The notes under the pieces: model-generated | Database searches by the model: none | Told to the model about the DNA's origin: nothing | What the model saw: only the letters and a program-made list of their open reading frames with translations | Made by a program: the position numbers and the translations under genes | Shown here: positions 5,717-6,794 of the stretch, one piece after another | Layout of the letters: each line of letters begins with the position of its first letter | How positions within the stretch are numbered: position 1 is the stretch's first letter | Origin: Spirosomataceae bacterium | GTDB taxonomy: Bacteria > Bacteroidota > Bacteroidia > Cytophagales > Spirosomataceae | DNA: 6,794 nt | Reading direction: 5' to 3' | Assembly (NCBI GenBank): GCA_025455795.1 | Contig: JALOLW010000229.1 | Coordinates: forward strand, 1-6,794

Positions 5717-6538
5717 CTACAATTCATCCATTTCTTCATCAGAAAGACTTGTTGCTTTTTTAATATCAGCGTTGGAAAAACCCATTTCTCTCAATTTTTT
5801 GGCTATTTCCAATTTTGCTCTTATGTTGGCTCTTTTCTCCGCCAATTCAACTTTCCCTCTTTCGTCTTGTTCTCGCATGGAGGCATAATCGTAAGCTTCT
5901 AATTCTTCTTTTGTCCAAGTATGTTTGTTGGCATCTTGATACGCTGCTTCTAAGCCCTCATCATCTACATTTTTTGGTATAATGTGCAGATTTTCAGATT
6001 CTTTGATAAAATAAATCCACTTGTCTGTTATCTCAGTTAGCGCCAACAATTCTTTTTTGAATTTGGGCAATTCAATGAAATAAAAATCCATATCTTTCAA
6101 GATACGGTCACCATTATCGACATCACAAACGGCATGATGAGATAAATACCGATCTGTTGCAGTAAAATCAAAATCAAATATACCAATGAAAATAACGGGT
6201 TTGAGTTGCGTATAAAGTTCCCCTTTTTCGATTTGTTGCGAATATTCTTTACTGGCATAGTAGAGCAGACGCTTATCTAAACCTTCGGGCTCGGCTACTT
6301 GCATTTCGATGATATAAACCCTGCCTTTTTTATCTCTTGCTTTGACATCAATAATTGATGCTTTCAAGTTTTTGATAATAGGAAGTTGGTAGGGATTGAT
6401 GATTTCTACGTTTTCAATAACGTCTTTGCCCCTTAACTTCATTACAGCATTGAGGAAAGAAATGAGAATGATTTTTTTATTCTCGTTGCCAAAAATCTTT
6501 CGAAAGGCAATATCATTTTTTATGTCTGCAAATTGCAT
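5717..6538 (-). CDS. Rpn family PD-(D/E)XK nuclease / putative transposase
   Basis: 273 residues, a usual length for the family of recombination-promoting nucleases, RpnA-like and often annotated as PD-(D/E)XK family transposases. NDIAFRKIFGNENKKIILISFLNAVM (8-33) is the conserved N-terminal block. The catalytic core is S61-IIDVKARDKKGRVYIIEMQ-80 with D64 and E78-x-Q80, the D...ExQ variant of the nuclease motif. RLLYYASKEYSQQIEKGE (90-107) and the PVIFIGIFDF strand (114-123) follow. A charged helical stretch (about 195-250) precedes the usual small C-terminal helical module (AKKLREMGFSNADIKKAT, 246-263). The E. coli relatives are DNA endonucleases that stimulate RecA-independent recombination, and the family has been linked to phage defence. 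No transposon ends are visible nearby. Its base composition is clearly more AT-rich than the genes to its left, which fits horizontal acquisition. It converges with the fibre gene and has 63 nt between the stops. Confidence 0.92.
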   Translation of the reverse strand: MQFADIKNDIAFRKIFGNENKKIILISFLNAVMKLRGKDVIENVEIINPYQLPIIKNLKASIIDVKARDKKGRVYIIEMQVAEPEGLDKRLLYYASKEYSQQIEKGELYTQLKPVIFIGIFDFDFTATDRYLSHHAVCDVDNGDRILKDMDFYFIELPKFKKELLALTEITDKWIYFIKESENLHIIPKNVDDEGLEAAYQDANKHTWTKEELEAYDYASMREQDERGKVELAEKRANIRAKLEIAKKLREMGFSNADIKKATSLSDEEMDEL

Positions 6539-6555
6539 ATTCAGTCATTTTAGAA

Positions 6556-6582
6556 CAAAAATACAAAACTTAGCGTAAACAA
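6556..6582 (-). promoter_or_regulatory. Candidate promoter for the Rpn gene
   Basis: On the minus strand TATTTTTG (plus-strand CAAAAATA, 6556-6563) matches TAnnTTTG. A TTG (plus-strand CAA, 6580-6582) lies 16 nt further upstream, one short of the usual 17-23. The predicted leader is only about 10 nt. The region is AT-rich, so chance matches are likely. Confidence 0.4.
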
Positions 6583-6647
6583 CGGATTTTTTTGAGTCAT
6601 CTCAAACCCACAAAATTAATCTTCCCTTTCCTGTAACCTTCCCCCCA

Positions 6648-6679
6648 AAACGCAGTATTCTCTTCAAAAACCTGCGTTT
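6648..6679. repeat. Inverted repeat in the AT-rich intergenic region
   Basis: AAACGCAG (6648-6655) and CTGCGTTT (6672-6679) form an 8-bp perfect stem with a 16-nt loop. A T-rich stretch with TTTTTT follows shortly after. It could be an operator-like site or a weak terminator for a plus-strand transcript, but no plus-strand gene ends here. The rest of 6539-6769 shows no other gene that I can support. Confidence 0.4.
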
Positions 6680-6769
6680 AACATTTTTTAATATAAATTG
6701 GTGCTCTGACAATTTTAGTGGATTTGCTATGAATTTGTAAAACATGGTCGAAACGCCTATTATTGCGAT

Positions 6770-6794
6770 ATGGAAAATCACAATCTTTACAGTG
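6770..6794 (+). CDS. Possible 5' end of a gene leaving the window
   Basis: ATG at 6770 opens a frame, MENHNLYS, to the window edge. Another frame from ATG 6744 (MVETPIIAIWK) is also still open, so the true start is uncertain. A loose promoter match (TTG 6698-6700, 18-nt spacer, TGGATTTG 6719-6726, one mismatch) lies upstream. Nothing can be said about the product. Confidence 0.3.

Overview
The window reads as a piece of a Bacteroidota chromosome, most likely a Cytophagales/Spirosomaceae-type organism (Runella-like is a guess). Four things point there: a YebC with the Bacteroidota-style N-terminus (MGRAFEYRK...), Bacteroidota-type promoters (TTG-N20-TAnnTTTG), no Shine-Dalgarno sites before the genes, and small lipoproteins with LLSC-type lipoboxes.

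Left part (1-2935), ordinary metabolic and housekeeping genes. A complete yebC on the plus strand converges on a cysteine hydrolase of the isochorismatase/N-carbamoylsarcosine amidase group on the minus strand. That hydrolase gene is divergent from a 12-TM APC amino acid permease on the plus strand. The 94-bp gap between the two carries two good promoter matches that face each other. A nearly perfect hairpin with a 32-nt identical core lies after yebC and again after the permease gene, so it is a dispersed REP-like palindrome.

Middle part (2936-5653), accessory surface or secreted genes, all on the plus strand. A small protein gene with an eroded or unusual 5' end is followed 2 nt later by a clear lipoprotein. 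Then comes a long reading frame for an exported, phage-tail-fibre-like protein: signal peptide, a small beta domain resembling a phage tail N-terminal module, a PPP linker on a C9 tract, a beta-sandwich-like region, about eight YadA-type head repeats, and a tail-fibre-type C-terminal module. One in-frame TAA at 4241-4243 cuts this frame in two. The stop and the C9 tract make it the most interesting locus of the window.

Right part (5654-6794). An AT-rich Rpn/PD-(D/E)XK nuclease-transposase family gene on the minus strand, probably acquired horizontally, converges on the fibre gene. It is followed by an AT-rich intergenic stretch with an inverted repeat and perhaps the first codons of a plus-strand gene leaving the window. 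I see no tRNA, rRNA, CRISPR array or insertion sequence. No single new system can be proven from this sequence. The best candidates for follow-up are the interrupted fibre gene, the repeated hairpin and the face-to-face promoters.
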